Source of the DNA: Adenophora triphylla var. japonica
Taxonomy: Eukaryota > Streptophyta > Magnoliopsida > Asterales > Campanulaceae
Length of the DNA: 64,000 bases
Reading direction: 5' to 3'
Assembly (NCBI GenBank): GCA_022495995.1
Contig: JAFEMH010000336.1
Location: 587,001 to 651,000 of the forward strand
Made by a program: the position numbers and the translations under genes. Positions 49,163-58,916 of this stretch are shown here, one piece after another. Each line of letters begins with the position of its first letter. Within the stretch, counting starts at the first letter, position 1. Below the pieces are notes generated by a model, which saw only the letters and a program-made list of their open reading frames with translations, was not told the DNA's origin and ran no database searches.

Positions 49163-50771
49163 TGCTTCCAACAACCAGGCTGAATATGAAGCCTTGATAG
49201 CAGCCATAGAGTACGCCAAGTGTTTTGGAGCAACTAAGATCATGGCTTATTGTGACTCACAACTGATAGTTAACCAGGTCAGAGGCGAGTACGAGGTACT
49301 TAGCTCCACGTTGATTAAATACTGCGACCTGGTGAAGGAGCTGATAAAGGATTTGGAATTCTGGGAGATTCAGAGAATTGGAAGGGAGGACAACGAGCTA
49401 GCCGACCTCCTCTCGAAACTAGCTACCTCAGATGAGCCACATGATGAGCCCATCTCTTTTCTTGAAAATCCAGCTTATGAAAGGGTAAAAATTCAATGCA
49501 TAGATGATCCCTCGAGAAATTGGGTTTATGAGAAGTGTTGGATCGAAGAAATGAAGGCATACTTAGAAAGTGGCGAGCTGCCTGGTGACGAGAAGAAAGC
49601 ACGAGCTATCAAAAAGAAAGCTCCAAGGTATGTTATTCAAGGAGGCGACTTGTTCAGAAGATCCTACACGCGACCATTGCTGAAGTGTATCCACCCTCAA
49701 GAGGTCGCCCTATTGATACATGAAGTACATAGTGGGATTTGTGGCGGACACCCGGGGGCCAGGACCCTTGCTGACAAGTTAATCACTTTGGGGTACTACT
49801 GGCCACACATGAGAGCTGATACTCATAACTTTGTTCAACAATGTGATCAATGCCAAAGATTTGCCAACTTACCTCATATGCCTACAACCGAGCAGACCCC
49901 AGTAATTGCAGCTTGGCCATTTGACATGTGGGGTGTCGACTTGATTGGACCCTTCCCTCCCGCCCGGGGAAACTGCAAGTATGTGATCGTTGCCATAGAC
50001 TACTTCACTAAATGGGTTGAGGCCAAACCGTTAGCTCGCATCACAGAGGAGAATGCTATCAACTTCATTCACGATTTCATTTGGTGTCGATTTGGTTTTC
50101 CTCGAGCCATAGTGTCTGACAACGGATTGCAGTTCTCCAGAGCCTTCGAAGCAGAGATGAATCGGGTAGGAATCAAGCATTGGCAATCTTCTGTTGCCTA
50201 TCCCCAAGGCAACGGGCAGGCTGAGGCAGCAAATAAGCTTGTACTATCCTCGCTCAAGACAGGACTCGTAGGTCGACGCAATAATTGGTTGGACGAACTC
50301 CCTCTTGCTCTTTGGGCAGTTCGTACAACCACTCGGGGGCCTACGGGGGAAACCCCTTTTGCTCTCACATATGGATCAGAGGCCATGGCACCTGCTGAGC
50401 TCAGATTTCCTACTGCTAGAGTGACTTTCTTCAATCAAGAGCAGAATGACATCAACAGATTGATCGACTTGGATCTGATCGACGAGAGGCGAGATACAGC
50501 CTACCTTCGAATGGTCAACTACAAGCAGCGAACTAAAAGTTACCACGACAAGAGGGTTAAGGCAAGGTCGTTCCAAGTGGGTGACTATGTACTAAGGAAG
50601 ATCGAGGCAACAGGAAGGAGAACCCAACAGAATAAGCTATCTCCTAACTGGGAAGGTCCCTATGTGGTTACTCGAGTCGTCAAGGAAGGAACCTACATGA
50701 TAGCTCATCTCGAAGGAGACGAGTTGAAACATCCTTGGCATTCTACTCACCTCATCAAATGCTACTTCTAG
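49110..50771 (+). CDS. Second RNase H (C-terminal part) and integrase of the Tat polyprotein
   Basis: This frame of 553 codons overlaps the previous one by ~50 bp in a different phase; an insertion or deletion near 49120 separates them. The start completes the second RNase H (FDASNNQAEYEALIAA, CDSQLIVNQ). Integrase has an HHCC zinc finger (His ~204, C245xxC248), catalytic Asp277 (GVDLIGPF), Asp337 (SDNGLQF) and Glu372 (GQAEAANK). The 35-residue Asp-Glu spacing is the classical D,D-35-E. The C-terminus SPNWEGPYVVTRVVKEGTYM resembles other Ty3 integrases and has no chromodomain, as expected for Tat. It inserts element cDNA into the genome. All integrase catalytic residues are intact. Confidence 0.93.
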   Translation: MNRECRTVYEESLRFKFDASNNQAEYEALIAAIEYAKCFGATKIMAYCDSQLIVNQVRGEYEVLSSTLIKYCDLVKELIKDLEFWEIQRIGREDNELADLLSKLATSDEPHDEPISFLENPAYERVKIQCIDDPSRNWVYEKCWIEEMKAYLESGELPGDEKKARAIKKKAPRYVIQGGDLFRRSYTRPLLKCIHPQEVALLIHEVHSGICGGHPGARTLADKLITLGYYWPHMRADTHNFVQQCDQCQRFANLPHMPTTEQTPVIAAWPFDMWGVDLIGPFPPARGNCKYVIVAIDYFTKWVEAKPLARITEENAINFIHDFIWCRFGFPRAIVSDNGLQFSRAFEAEMNRVGIKHWQSSVAYPQGNGQAEAANKLVLSSLKTGLVGRRNNWLDELPLALWAVRTTTRGPTGETPFALTYGSEAMAPAELRFPTARVTFFNQEQNDINRLIDLDLIDERRDTAYLRMVNYKQRTKSYHDKRVKARSFQVGDYVLRKIEATGRRTQQNKLSPNWEGPYVVTRVVKEGTYMIAHLEGDELKHPWHSTHLIKCYF

Positions 50772-50884
50772 TTTTCAGTTCCCAAGTTCAAGCTTGTGTT
50801 AGTTCTAGTTTCAAATTGATGTAAGCATGTTCACTACTTCAATAAAAAGCGCAGTTTATTCGACCAAATGTAGAGTTACACCAA

Positions 50885-51240
50885 CCCCAACAAGCTCGAC
50901 TCTTAGTCAGCTTCGTTTTAAGAAGCTCGATTCTTAATCAGCTTTGTTCATTTAACAAGTCCGACTCTTAGTCGACTTCGTCCTAGCAAACTCGACTCTT
51001 AGTCAGTTTGTTCTAATTAGCTCGATTCTTAATCAGCTTTGTTCATTTAACAAGTCCGACTCTTAGTCGACTTCGTTCTAACAAGCTCGACTCTTAGTCA
51101 GTTTGTTCTAATTAGCTCGATTCTTAATCAGCTTTGTTATTTAACAAGACCGACTCCTAATCGACTTCGATCTAATTAGCTCGACCCTGGGTCAGCTTCA
51201 ATAAGTTTGAACAGGTTCGACTCATAGTCAATCTCGTTCA
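50885..51240. repeat. ~31 bp tandem repeats between convergent genes, Tat copy 3
   Basis: Units such as 'aacaagctcgactcttagtc' plus 'agcttcgttct' repeat about eleven times, alternating 'agtcagctt' and 'agtcgactt' forms. They lie between the end of pol (50771) and the 3' end of the antisense gene (51491). I see no gene here. Confidence 0.85.
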
Positions 51241-51490
51241 AATTGACTCATTTGTCCTATCTATATCTAGCTCGATACTTATTTCAAAAAGCATACAACA
51301 TGCAATAAAAAGATGATGGCTACGATTAAATATGAGCAAGTCTCCCAAAAGCGGGCTAAGACTTGGAAAAAACGAACTTACAAAAGTATCTTGCCTCCCA
51401 AAAAATAGGGCCAAGGCATCCAAGTGTTCAAGAAATCAAAAGAACAAAAATGTTTTGAGACGTGTTCCATTACATAGAGTTCATCCAAAA

Positions 51491-54400
51491 TCAAACAGCT
51501 TGATCGGAAGCATTGGGGTCGTCGGTGGTAACCTGATCTTCATTCATGAGTTCATGCTGTGGGGAGCTCAAGGGCTTACCCGACTCGGAGTATAGGCGTT
51601 GCTCCGGGTCATCCACCTCCTCCATAGCCTCTGCATCTTCAATCTCTTGAAGCACCGTGTCAAAATTATGTGGAGCCACTTCAGGAGCAACCCAAGGCTC
51701 ACAATGTTCTTCTTTATCCTCTTGAGCAATGAAGGCTAGGTCATTTTCAAGATAAGGCACAAGTGAATGACCGCCTCGAGCTAGCATGTCATACTGAGGC
51801 TCAGAGAACCAACGAGCTAGTTGCTAGAGGGTAACTCCAGCAGCTGGATCCACCATAGCCCGACGAGCCATGTGTCTCTTGCCGACCTCAAGAAAGTCAT
51901 GTGCCTTGGCCACTATGGCATTGTAGAACTCATCCCCCTCCTTAAATTTATCAACGGCCTGGCTTCAAGCGACACCAGCGCCAGTGAGCAACGGCAGCCT
52001 GATGATCTTCTTCCCACTTCACCCGTGCTCGCCGATGATCTTCGTTTAGCTCGATCAAGAAGGTGTCTTTCTCCTTCAAAAGTTTTTTAACTGTGGCCAA
52101 TTCAGTCTTGGTCCTCTCCAGTTCCTTCTTTTCAGCATCCTTCTCGGCCTCCACCTCCTTGAGCTTGGATTCTGCAGCTTCAAGGTCAGACAGGGCCTTG
52201 GTCTTCACGTGCTCATTGGCTTCGTACGAGTTGTCCAGATCATTGTATTTCTCCTTCCATTCCGCAAGATCTTGAGCCTTTTTGGAATAATCACGAAGGG
52301 CTTGCCTCTCCCTCTCAATGGAGGCCCTCCAGGAGCTCTTAACTTGCTCGACCATGGTAAGATTCTGTATTCCAGAGAAATCAAGGAAGTGTTAGCACGT
52401 AATTTAAGTTGATCGAGTAAAAGAGTAAGCGACTAGAACGAAAGAGAAAGTGGGAAGTTACCTCGTAATGAGCCATCCCAGATCGAGCTGAGAATTCTTC
52501 AGGCGTTATGCCCTTATCAGCAAAGTGAGCCAGCAGACCCACATCCACAGCTCTTCTCACTATCACCTGACCCAAGTTCATATCTGGATAGCGGCGACTC
52601 AGGCAATTGACCCCTTCAAGAGGAGGGACATCACTTAACCTCCTCATCTGGTCCTCAAGAGACTCTTTGGTCGGGGGAGGAGAGACGGGAGGAGGCATTT
52701 GACTCGAAGAAATCGGCTTCCCTTTCTCAGAGCGCAGCCTCTTTCTCGAATTTAAAGGCTGGTCATCTGCATCGACCTCCATGTTGTCATCCTCAACAAT
52801 CACAACGTTTAAGGGACTAGCCCCTGCAATCTCAGCTCCAGAGGTCACAGCATCAACCTCTTGAGGTAGGTCGGAGCTTAAACTTACTCTAGCCGACCTG
52901 GTGGACTCGTCACCTCCATCATTGGCGTCCACAGACTGGGTACCACTCCCCAGAGGATCCTCTTCCTCAACCCCTTCCATTGGCACCATCCCAGTATTGT
53001 CCTTTGAAAGCAGGCTGGTCCTTACCGTGGCCTCCCTCTGCCTGTGAGCTCGAGCATTAGCTTTTCCATGGTCTTTCTTCGCTTTCTTCTTGTCAGAAAC
53101 GCCAACGATACGACCCATGTTAGCTTCTTGTTCAGGAGTCAGAACTGCAACAAGATTAAAGTGAAAAAGTGTTAAATCGACATACGAGCAAAAGTTCTAT
53201 ATACGAGCAAAGGTTCTATATACGAGCAAAAGTTCTATGTACGAGCACATTATGAACGACTTGATCATCCTATGAGCGAGTTAACAAGCTGCGAGCTAAT
53301 TATGGATGAGCTGATTATTCTACATGCAGAACGCTATGTGTGAACTAGCTATATACGAACTACAGGTCCAGCCTATAACTAACTCGCTCTAGACAAATTG
53401 ATCATTCATACCAGTTATTCAATGAAGGGCAAGTAAAGAAAATCTGAACAGGGATATCTTACCACCAGCATGCTCCCCATTATTCTTGCAATAGTTCGCG
53501 GTCTTCTTGCAGAGTTTACACTTATCTCCAAATTTACCCAGAGAATGAGTAACCCAGTCTGGATATACTTGGCCTCTCGGTACAGGAATAATGGGTTCCA
53601 CCACGCCATCTCCAGACATCATCCCAGCCTGGATGAAGTTATACTTGGTGGTGAGCAGACTCTCCCAGCTGATGGGCCTCCTCTCAACTAGTCGACATAA
53701 AGCCCTATACAAGTTAAGATGCCAGGTTGGCTCCCAGTAGTCCCCCTCATCTGTGGCTTCTGTTTCACCATTGGGCAATGGGAATTCCCATCCTAATCTA
53801 CTCTCTACCACAACAACATGCGAGTTCCAGCCACTATGCTTACTAGGGAGGTTGGTGAAGAGTTTGGGAGATTTGGGTTTAGAAGGAGTACTGATGCTCA
53901 GATCCTCCCCACTATACTTAATACTGAAAAATTCTTTAAATACCCTCATGCAGGGTTCATATCCTAAAAATCTACAAACCATAGCAAAGCATACCAGAAC
54001 CCTACAAGTATTGGCTCCGAGTTGAAGGGGAAGGGCATTGGCACACTCCAAAAATTCGTTAATAAAGGGATCAAGAGGCAACCTGAGGCCAGCAACAAAC
54101 TGACCATAAAAGAAGGCGACCCTGGTAGCATCCTTGGTGAAGGTCGACCTAAACTGTTTCATGAACTCCTTTTGAGTATAGATGGTCACTTGGTAGTCCT
54201 CTTTGCTGACTTCGCAAAATTCCCTAATCACACTATACCTAGAGGGCAAGTTCTTATTGCCACGCAATGGCCCTTGGGGAACATAACCCCTTTCATTTTT
54301 CCCCGGCACAACTGAGTCGTCAAATGCGTTCACAATCCTGGGACCTGAAGAAGTCGAGGCAGCATTTCCTTCTTGAGTCGCCATATCTGTACAAACAAAA

Positions 54401-54780
54401 GAGGAAGCAGGGGAGTCAGTCCTATGATCATGTTCAGTCGACCTACCTAAGGACGACCTAGACTCCCCTAGAAAACCTATTCTATTCCTAAGGAAGGAGG
54501 GTTTGTGGACATCCCTAACATAAAACAAAGTGATATGGTCGAGCAGTTCGTGGAATAGATGAAAAGTGACGATATTTGAATCATCGACTACGAGGTTTTC
54601 AACGCCCCCTACAATGGGCAACCCTATCTCACTGAAGTTCAACTCCCACCTGGTCAAAATAGAGGCACACTCATCCAAGGACATCACTCTCCACTCACCG
54701 TTCACGTTCTTATACACTCTACGGTTGACGGTACAGTAGCCATACCATGCCCCTGGTTCGCTACTAAAAGTCCTAGCCAT
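51491..54780 (-). pseudogene. Antisense three-exon gene of Tat copy 3 (Transposase_28-like, coiled-coil tail)
   Basis: Predicted exons are 54780-53463, 53144-52462 and 52364-51491. Both introns are GT-AG and keep frame, for about 958 codons. Exon 1 begins MARTFSSEPGAWYGYC and resembles the plant 'putative gypsy type transposon' (Transposase_28, PF04195) family: LPLDPFINEFL, RVLVCFAMVCRFLGYEPC, HVVVVESRLGWEFPL. Exon 2 is charged, with a Lys/Arg-rich start (KKKAKKDHGKANARAHRQRE). Exon 3 begins with a long coiled coil (SSWRASIERERQALRDYSKK through LKEVEAEKDAEKKELERTKT). Two defects occur in exon 3: a frameshift near 51955 and an in-frame TAG near 51823 where the 9393-12649 copy has Glu. Genes of this kind are known extra ORFs of Tat elements; their role is unknown. 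Confidence 0.8.
53170..53400. repeat. 'gttctatgtacgagca' repeats in intron 1 of the antisense gene
   Basis: The word 'caaaagttctatatacgagc' and close variants recur about four times near 53180-53240, then decay into 'gagctaattatggatgagct'-type words. The equivalent intron in copies 1 (about 11040-11290) and 2 (about 25395-25600) carries the same motif. Confidence 0.7.
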
Positions 54781-55257
54781 GGCGGAAGTAAAGACAGCAG
54801 AAATTAAAGCCCTAAAAGAAGAATGGGAGAGAAATACCTTTATAAATGTCGGAATAGGAAGCTGTTGCCAAAGACGGAATCCCAATTTAACTCAACTGCT
54901 TCTTCGCTATTTTCGCCGGAGATTCTCAGAGTTTGAAGACGGTAAGAATTCGTATCTAAGAAGAATTCTGAGTATTTATATTTTCCTAAATTGGGAAAGG
55001 GAAAAGAAAATCAAAATTGATTTTCCAAAATTAAAAGCCGAAGCAATTTTCGAGAAGGAGTTCCAAGCGTCAGAGTAGCAATGATGACAAAATTCGGCGC
55101 TCCTTCATCTCCGACCGTTCATCGCCGACGTCCAGGATTGTGCCACGTCATCTTAAGTCGACTAAACCTCAGAAACGAGTAGCGACCTTCGAGTAGTAAC
55201 TATTTTTCATCATTTAACTTTCAAGTCGACAAAGTCAACTCGAAAGTTGGGGGCCAC

Positions 55258-55916
55258 TGAACATACCAAAAGTGTCGAATTGGGCCAAGCGGGTAAAGCC
55301 CAATCACGGCATGCTTGACTCTCACATTCTCACTGAGGCTGGCCCAATCAAAACAGGGCCCAAAGTCCATCTCAAGGATCAGTCGACTAAGCCCATGGTC
55401 CGGCCCACCAGGCCCCGACTTAACTTAGTCCGACCTCAGAATCCGTATTACGATTCGGGTACGAACCATGCTCTACCCGACAGTCAGGTCGACCGTTCTC
55501 TGGATGACGACCTCGACCTAAACAACAAGTGACGACCTGACACTTGCCGGCGTATTTGGTTGAACAACTCACATAACCACATCCCTACAAATCAGGGGCC
55601 GTTATAGACACGTTCCCACAACTAAGTAACTGCCGCTACAATCTCGGAGCACATGTCGCCTCCCCAAAAATACACCACTCTTGTCTATAAATACTTCATC
55701 ACTACCAAACGGTAAAAGGTAACTGCCATTTTGCTATTGGAATTCGTTCATTCAATACATTTTGAGCAATATTCAACTGTGATCTTACTCTCACGCCCGA
55801 GCGTCTTCGCCGGAGACACATCCGGCTAGTCGTGGGTTCTGATTTCAGGTCAAGGGGCCAGGTGATTCGTCCTGCCACGTGGAGGAAGATTGATAAGCAC
55901 AATTCCTGCAGCATCA
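55258..55916 (+). mobile_element. 3' LTR of Tat copy 3 (659 bp)
   Basis: It follows the purine-rich 'gaaagttgggggccac' and runs from TGAACATACC to GCATCA. Differences from the 5' LTR are few, for example near position 50 of the LTR ('cacagacagt' versus 'cacggcatg') and single-base changes further on. The TATA box is at 55686-55693. Confidence 0.95.
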
Positions 55917-55921
55917 GTACT
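55917..55921. repeat. Target site duplication GTACT, right
   Basis: An exact match to 43863-43867. Confidence 0.95.
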
Positions 55922-56396
55922 AAATACTTGCTTACAATAAACGATGATTCCAAAGTAGGGAACCATACCAATATAGCATATCAAAATGATAGCAACATGA
56001 TAACAAGTATCAATTAAAAGTAGCACTAAGGCTAAACCATCCTTGAACCAATTCAATGAGCTTAGGATTTCAAAGTAGGGAACCCTAACCCAGCACATCA
56101 TAAAGATGTCAAATAATTATAAAAGATGTAACACACAAGGTCTACACATTTATAATAATTATTCAAGGATATATCATAAGCCATATAAAGATATATAACC
56201 ACTTAGGGTTCATGAACATCAAGGGTTTCAAGCTACTTTGACCAAGTATTTACTATCTTCCAAATCTCACAAGTGATAAGTAAAGACATCATTTTGTAGC
56301 TAATATGTTGTACTTTGATTAGGGTGTACTAGTGGTTAAGAGAGGTATAGGAAAATTGGAAATATTTAGCTTTAAAAATGGTTCAGCACATTTGGC

Positions 56397-56510
56397 CAGG
56401 GCACGACTCGTGCCCCCTTTTCCTCAGCCTGATACAATCGTCCCTTAGGGCACGACTAGTGACAGAAGCGTGGCACGACTCGTCCCTTAAGGAACGACTC
56501 GTGCCCTATA
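56397..56510. repeat. Cluster of palindromic 'ggcacgactcgtgccc' repeats
   Basis: GGGCACGACTCGTGCCC (8 bp arms around one base) appears in full, followed by shortened forms ('agggcacgactagtg', 'gtggcacgactcgtccctta', 'ggaacgactcgtgccc') within about 110 bp. The cluster lies inside the solo LTR. Confidence 0.75.
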
Positions 56511-56560
56511 CAGAAATCAGAACAGAGGCTGAAACATCAGCCATTTCCTTGAAACATTTA

Positions 56561-56844
56561 CTCCCTCCGTCCAAGTAGTTACTTCACATTTACTGTGCTC
56601 ACGTAAATTAAGGAGTGAGTATTATATTGAAAGTGTTGTGAGTGTGAAATTAAAATAGGAGAGAGAATGAGTGGAGGGAATAGTAAATTATAATGGTGTT
56701 GTGAGTATTAAAATAATGTAGGAGAGAGAATGAGTGGAGGGAATAGTAAAGATTCCTTTCCATTTTGGGAAAGAAACAAAGTGTGAAGTATGTAATTGGA
56801 CGCCCAAAATAGAAAGTGTGAAGTATGTAACTGGACGGAGGGAG
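56561..56844. mobile_element. Stowaway-like MITE, 284 bp, in the solo LTR
   Basis: The termini 'ctccctccgtccaagtagtt' and 'gtaactggacggagggag' are inverted copies and lie between TA dinucleotides. The next inner words ('acttcacattt' and 'aaagtgtgaagt') also pair. The right arm is partly duplicated ('gtgtgaagtatgtaa' twice). Confidence 0.85.
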
Positions 56845-57877
56845 TATATCTCAACTTTTTCAACTCAAATACACTACCATAAGTCCAACTTCAGTATAAT
56901 ACAACCAAAACTTCCTCAAATCAATTCCAATTACCCAAAGGCCAATTTTACATTTCTCAACCAAATCAAATACAATTTTTATCATTTTAGACTTAAGAAA
57001 TTTATCTAAAACTACATGCAATCACTTAGACATTTATACACGCACTTTTTCATTCAACCAACAACAACCTAACTGTAGTACACTTATACCATAATCATTT
57101 CAACTCAACCCAAAAACCATTTTCCATTTAACCAAAACCAAACTCAATATTACAACACGCACCAAAATCATTTCCCATCAAGACAAAGACATTTTCTTTC
57201 ATTTCCAACTTCTATAAATTAGTCCCAACATCACATTTTTCCATTAAACAACAACAATATTAACATCTACACTAAATGAACATAAAATTCAAGAAAATAT
57301 AATAACTTACTTGAAATTTATTTAAAAATTTGAAAACTTTGATCGGATGAATTTGCTCCCCTTCTCCTCCCGAACACAACGAAATGAACGGATCGTTCAA
57401 AATATTTTTCTAGAATTTTGGGGAGATTTTTAAGTAGAAAGGTTAGGGTTTGGAACTTAAAACCATGGAATGAGCTGAGAAGAAGGTTTTTGAATTAAAA
57501 TGGTGAAGCTTCTTCTTTATTTATCCAAGAGATAAACATCATAAATTACACTAAGGCTCCTCCAACTTTTAAACCTTTCCCACAATAAATCTTTAAGTTC
57601 CAACATATACTCTTTAGCACCTCAAGGTTTATAATAAGTTATAATAATTTTCAACAAATATCAATTTAACTACACACTCCTAATATTTCTAATAAGACAT
57701 TAAATAATTATATTTAAGTTATTATTATATTTAAAATAACATATAAGTTATAAAATGCTAACTAACACATAATTGCTACCAACAAAATGCAAAACATATA
57801 ATAATATGAAATTCACATCATTTTTACAAATTCATGTATATATTAATTATGCCTAGGACTAGGGTCGTGACATCTTC

Positions 57878-58027
57878 GTCGACATTGCGATCAAAGTCGC
57901 AGAGTTTGTGAATCTTTCGAGTCCAATAGGGTCTGTTGGCTATGAATTCTTCGAGTGGATTGAGGCTTTGGAGTTTTGATGTAGTGGAGTTTATGGATTC
58001 TAATCGCCATTCCCAGAATCTGTCCAT
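57878..58027 (-). pseudogene. PPR gene fragment, N-terminal piece
   Basis: The minus strand reads RFWEWRLESINSTTSKLQSL, NPLEEFIANRPYWTRK and IHKLCDFDRNVDE, then is broken by the LTR end at 57872. Reading on across the missing LTR gives DEALCLLDH, which continues in the piece at 42550-42891, as in plant PPR proteins. Its 5' side is cut at about 58028 by a dispersed repeat, so no start codon can be assigned. Confidence 0.7.
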
Positions 58028-58213
58028 ATATATATATATATACTAGTACATGCCCGTGTCCAAGGTCACGTGATTTTTTTTTTAATTAAAAAAAAATATT
58101 TTTTTAAGGGCAAAATGGGAAATGGACAAATGTATGAGGGCAAAATGAGAATTTCACCACTTGGTACTGTTCATTGTATTGTAGCAAACCCCTCCCTCAT
58201 TTATACTATAGAT
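58028..58213. repeat. Dispersed repeat, 'actagta..gcccgtgtcc' family, copy 2
   Basis: After an AT run (about 58026-58042) it shows 'actagtacatgcccgtgtcc', 'agggcaaaatgggaaatgg', 'cacttggtactgttcattgt' and ends 'ctatagatatat'. This matches 16276-16495 in order and spacing. It is inserted at the upstream edge of the PPR fragment. Confidence 0.7.
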
Positions 58214-58247
58214 ATATGAATGCCTAATGTCTCTTTCTGGTATTCTT

Positions 58248-58386
58248 ATTACTTTGAAAAGATCAAAATATCCCTAAGTAACTCATGTGAGCGGTACATG
58301 TTATACTATTCATTAGATTTTTAACGGTTCATCCAAAATTACACATGATTGTAACAAAAAAATAAACTCAATAATCAACTTGTAAC
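58248..58386 (-). repeat. ~130 bp inverted repeat, right copy
   Basis: The reverse complement of the segment at 41981-42108 ('gatcaaaatatccctaagta' through 'aacttgtaac'). It is cut at 58386 by the copia LTR that starts at 58387, so its outer end would lie beyond that element. Confidence 0.7.
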
Positions 58387-58916
58387 TGTTGTGAATATGG
58401 CCCTCCACACCCAAGCAAACCTACAAGAATAATAATCGCACACAAACCAAGCACAAGAAATCAAAGAAACAGAAAAGAACACAAGAAATTGTTAACCCAG
58501 TTCACCAATTTGATTGGCTACGTCTGGGGGCACTACCAAGCCAGGATCTTGCACTATGTATGTAAAATATGTGTTACAATGAGTTTAGGGGCGGAACATT
58601 GCTTTTATATGTGCCCCGGAATAAATAACCAAACCCTAGCTTAAGCCCAGGAAAGAAAAGGCCCGTCAAACAAATACCCACGGTCAGGCCTTGAGGCGCC
58701 CGCCTCAAGGTGAATCATGCGGCCGCCTGGATTTGTTCCAACTCTCGCCTGTCTCTCGGCCTTTGAGGCGCCCGCCAAGCCATGAGTCAAGCGCCCGCCT
58801 CAAGCTCCCTGCGCCAACGCCAACAACTGGACGCGAGGCGCCCGCCTCGCCATCCCCAGGCGCCCGCCTCATACTCCTTTGAGAAATCCTCCCTTGGTTG
58901 GTCTTCTATCCCAACA
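58387..58916 (-). mobile_element. 3' LTR of copia element 1 (530 bp)
   Basis: On the plus strand it begins TGTTGTGAATATGG and ends CTATCCCAACA; read on the minus strand it begins TGTTGGGATAG. The purine tract in reverse ('atctcccacctagaga') follows at 58917. The middle is GC-rich with five or so copies of 'gaggcgcccgcctc' (about 58692-58870). Confidence 0.8.

Larger units (their letters stand above)
43868..55916 (+). mobile_element. Complete Tat-lineage Ty3 retrotransposon (family R), copy 3, 12.05 kb
   Basis: It has a 5' LTR (43868-44527), primer site (44531-44547), gag-pol (44593-50771), ~31 bp repeats (50885-51240), an antisense three-exon gene (54780-51491), a polypurine tract, and a 3' LTR (55258-55916), with a perfect GTACT duplication. 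Two RNase H domains (one after RT, one before integrase) and an extra antisense gene before the 3' LTR are hallmarks of the Tat lineage (Retand-like). The LTRs differ by about nine substitutions and one single-base gap by eye, so insertion is recent. Coding defects are noted in the gene entries. Confidence 0.95.
42897..57872 (-). mobile_element. ~2.9 kb solo LTR, interrupted by Tat copy 3
   Basis: On the plus strand it reads TGACGCACCCC at 42897 and ends GGGTCGTGACA at 57872. Without the nested element (43868-55916 plus one GTACT) it is about 2.92 kb. It splits the PPR fragment and has near-matching 5 bp flanks. The likely direction is minus: TGTCACGACCC is a common start of long chromovirus (Tekay/Del-type) LTRs, and a TATA-like 'ggataaataaag' near 57523 is followed by a leader-like sequence. 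No coding region or second LTR is present. It carries a MITE (56561-56844) and a palindromic repeat cluster (56397-56510). Confidence 0.65.

Noticed and set aside
43868..55916. Host genes inside the 12 kb element
   Set aside because: All coding regions belong to the retrotransposon; the antisense gene is shared by three copies of the family.
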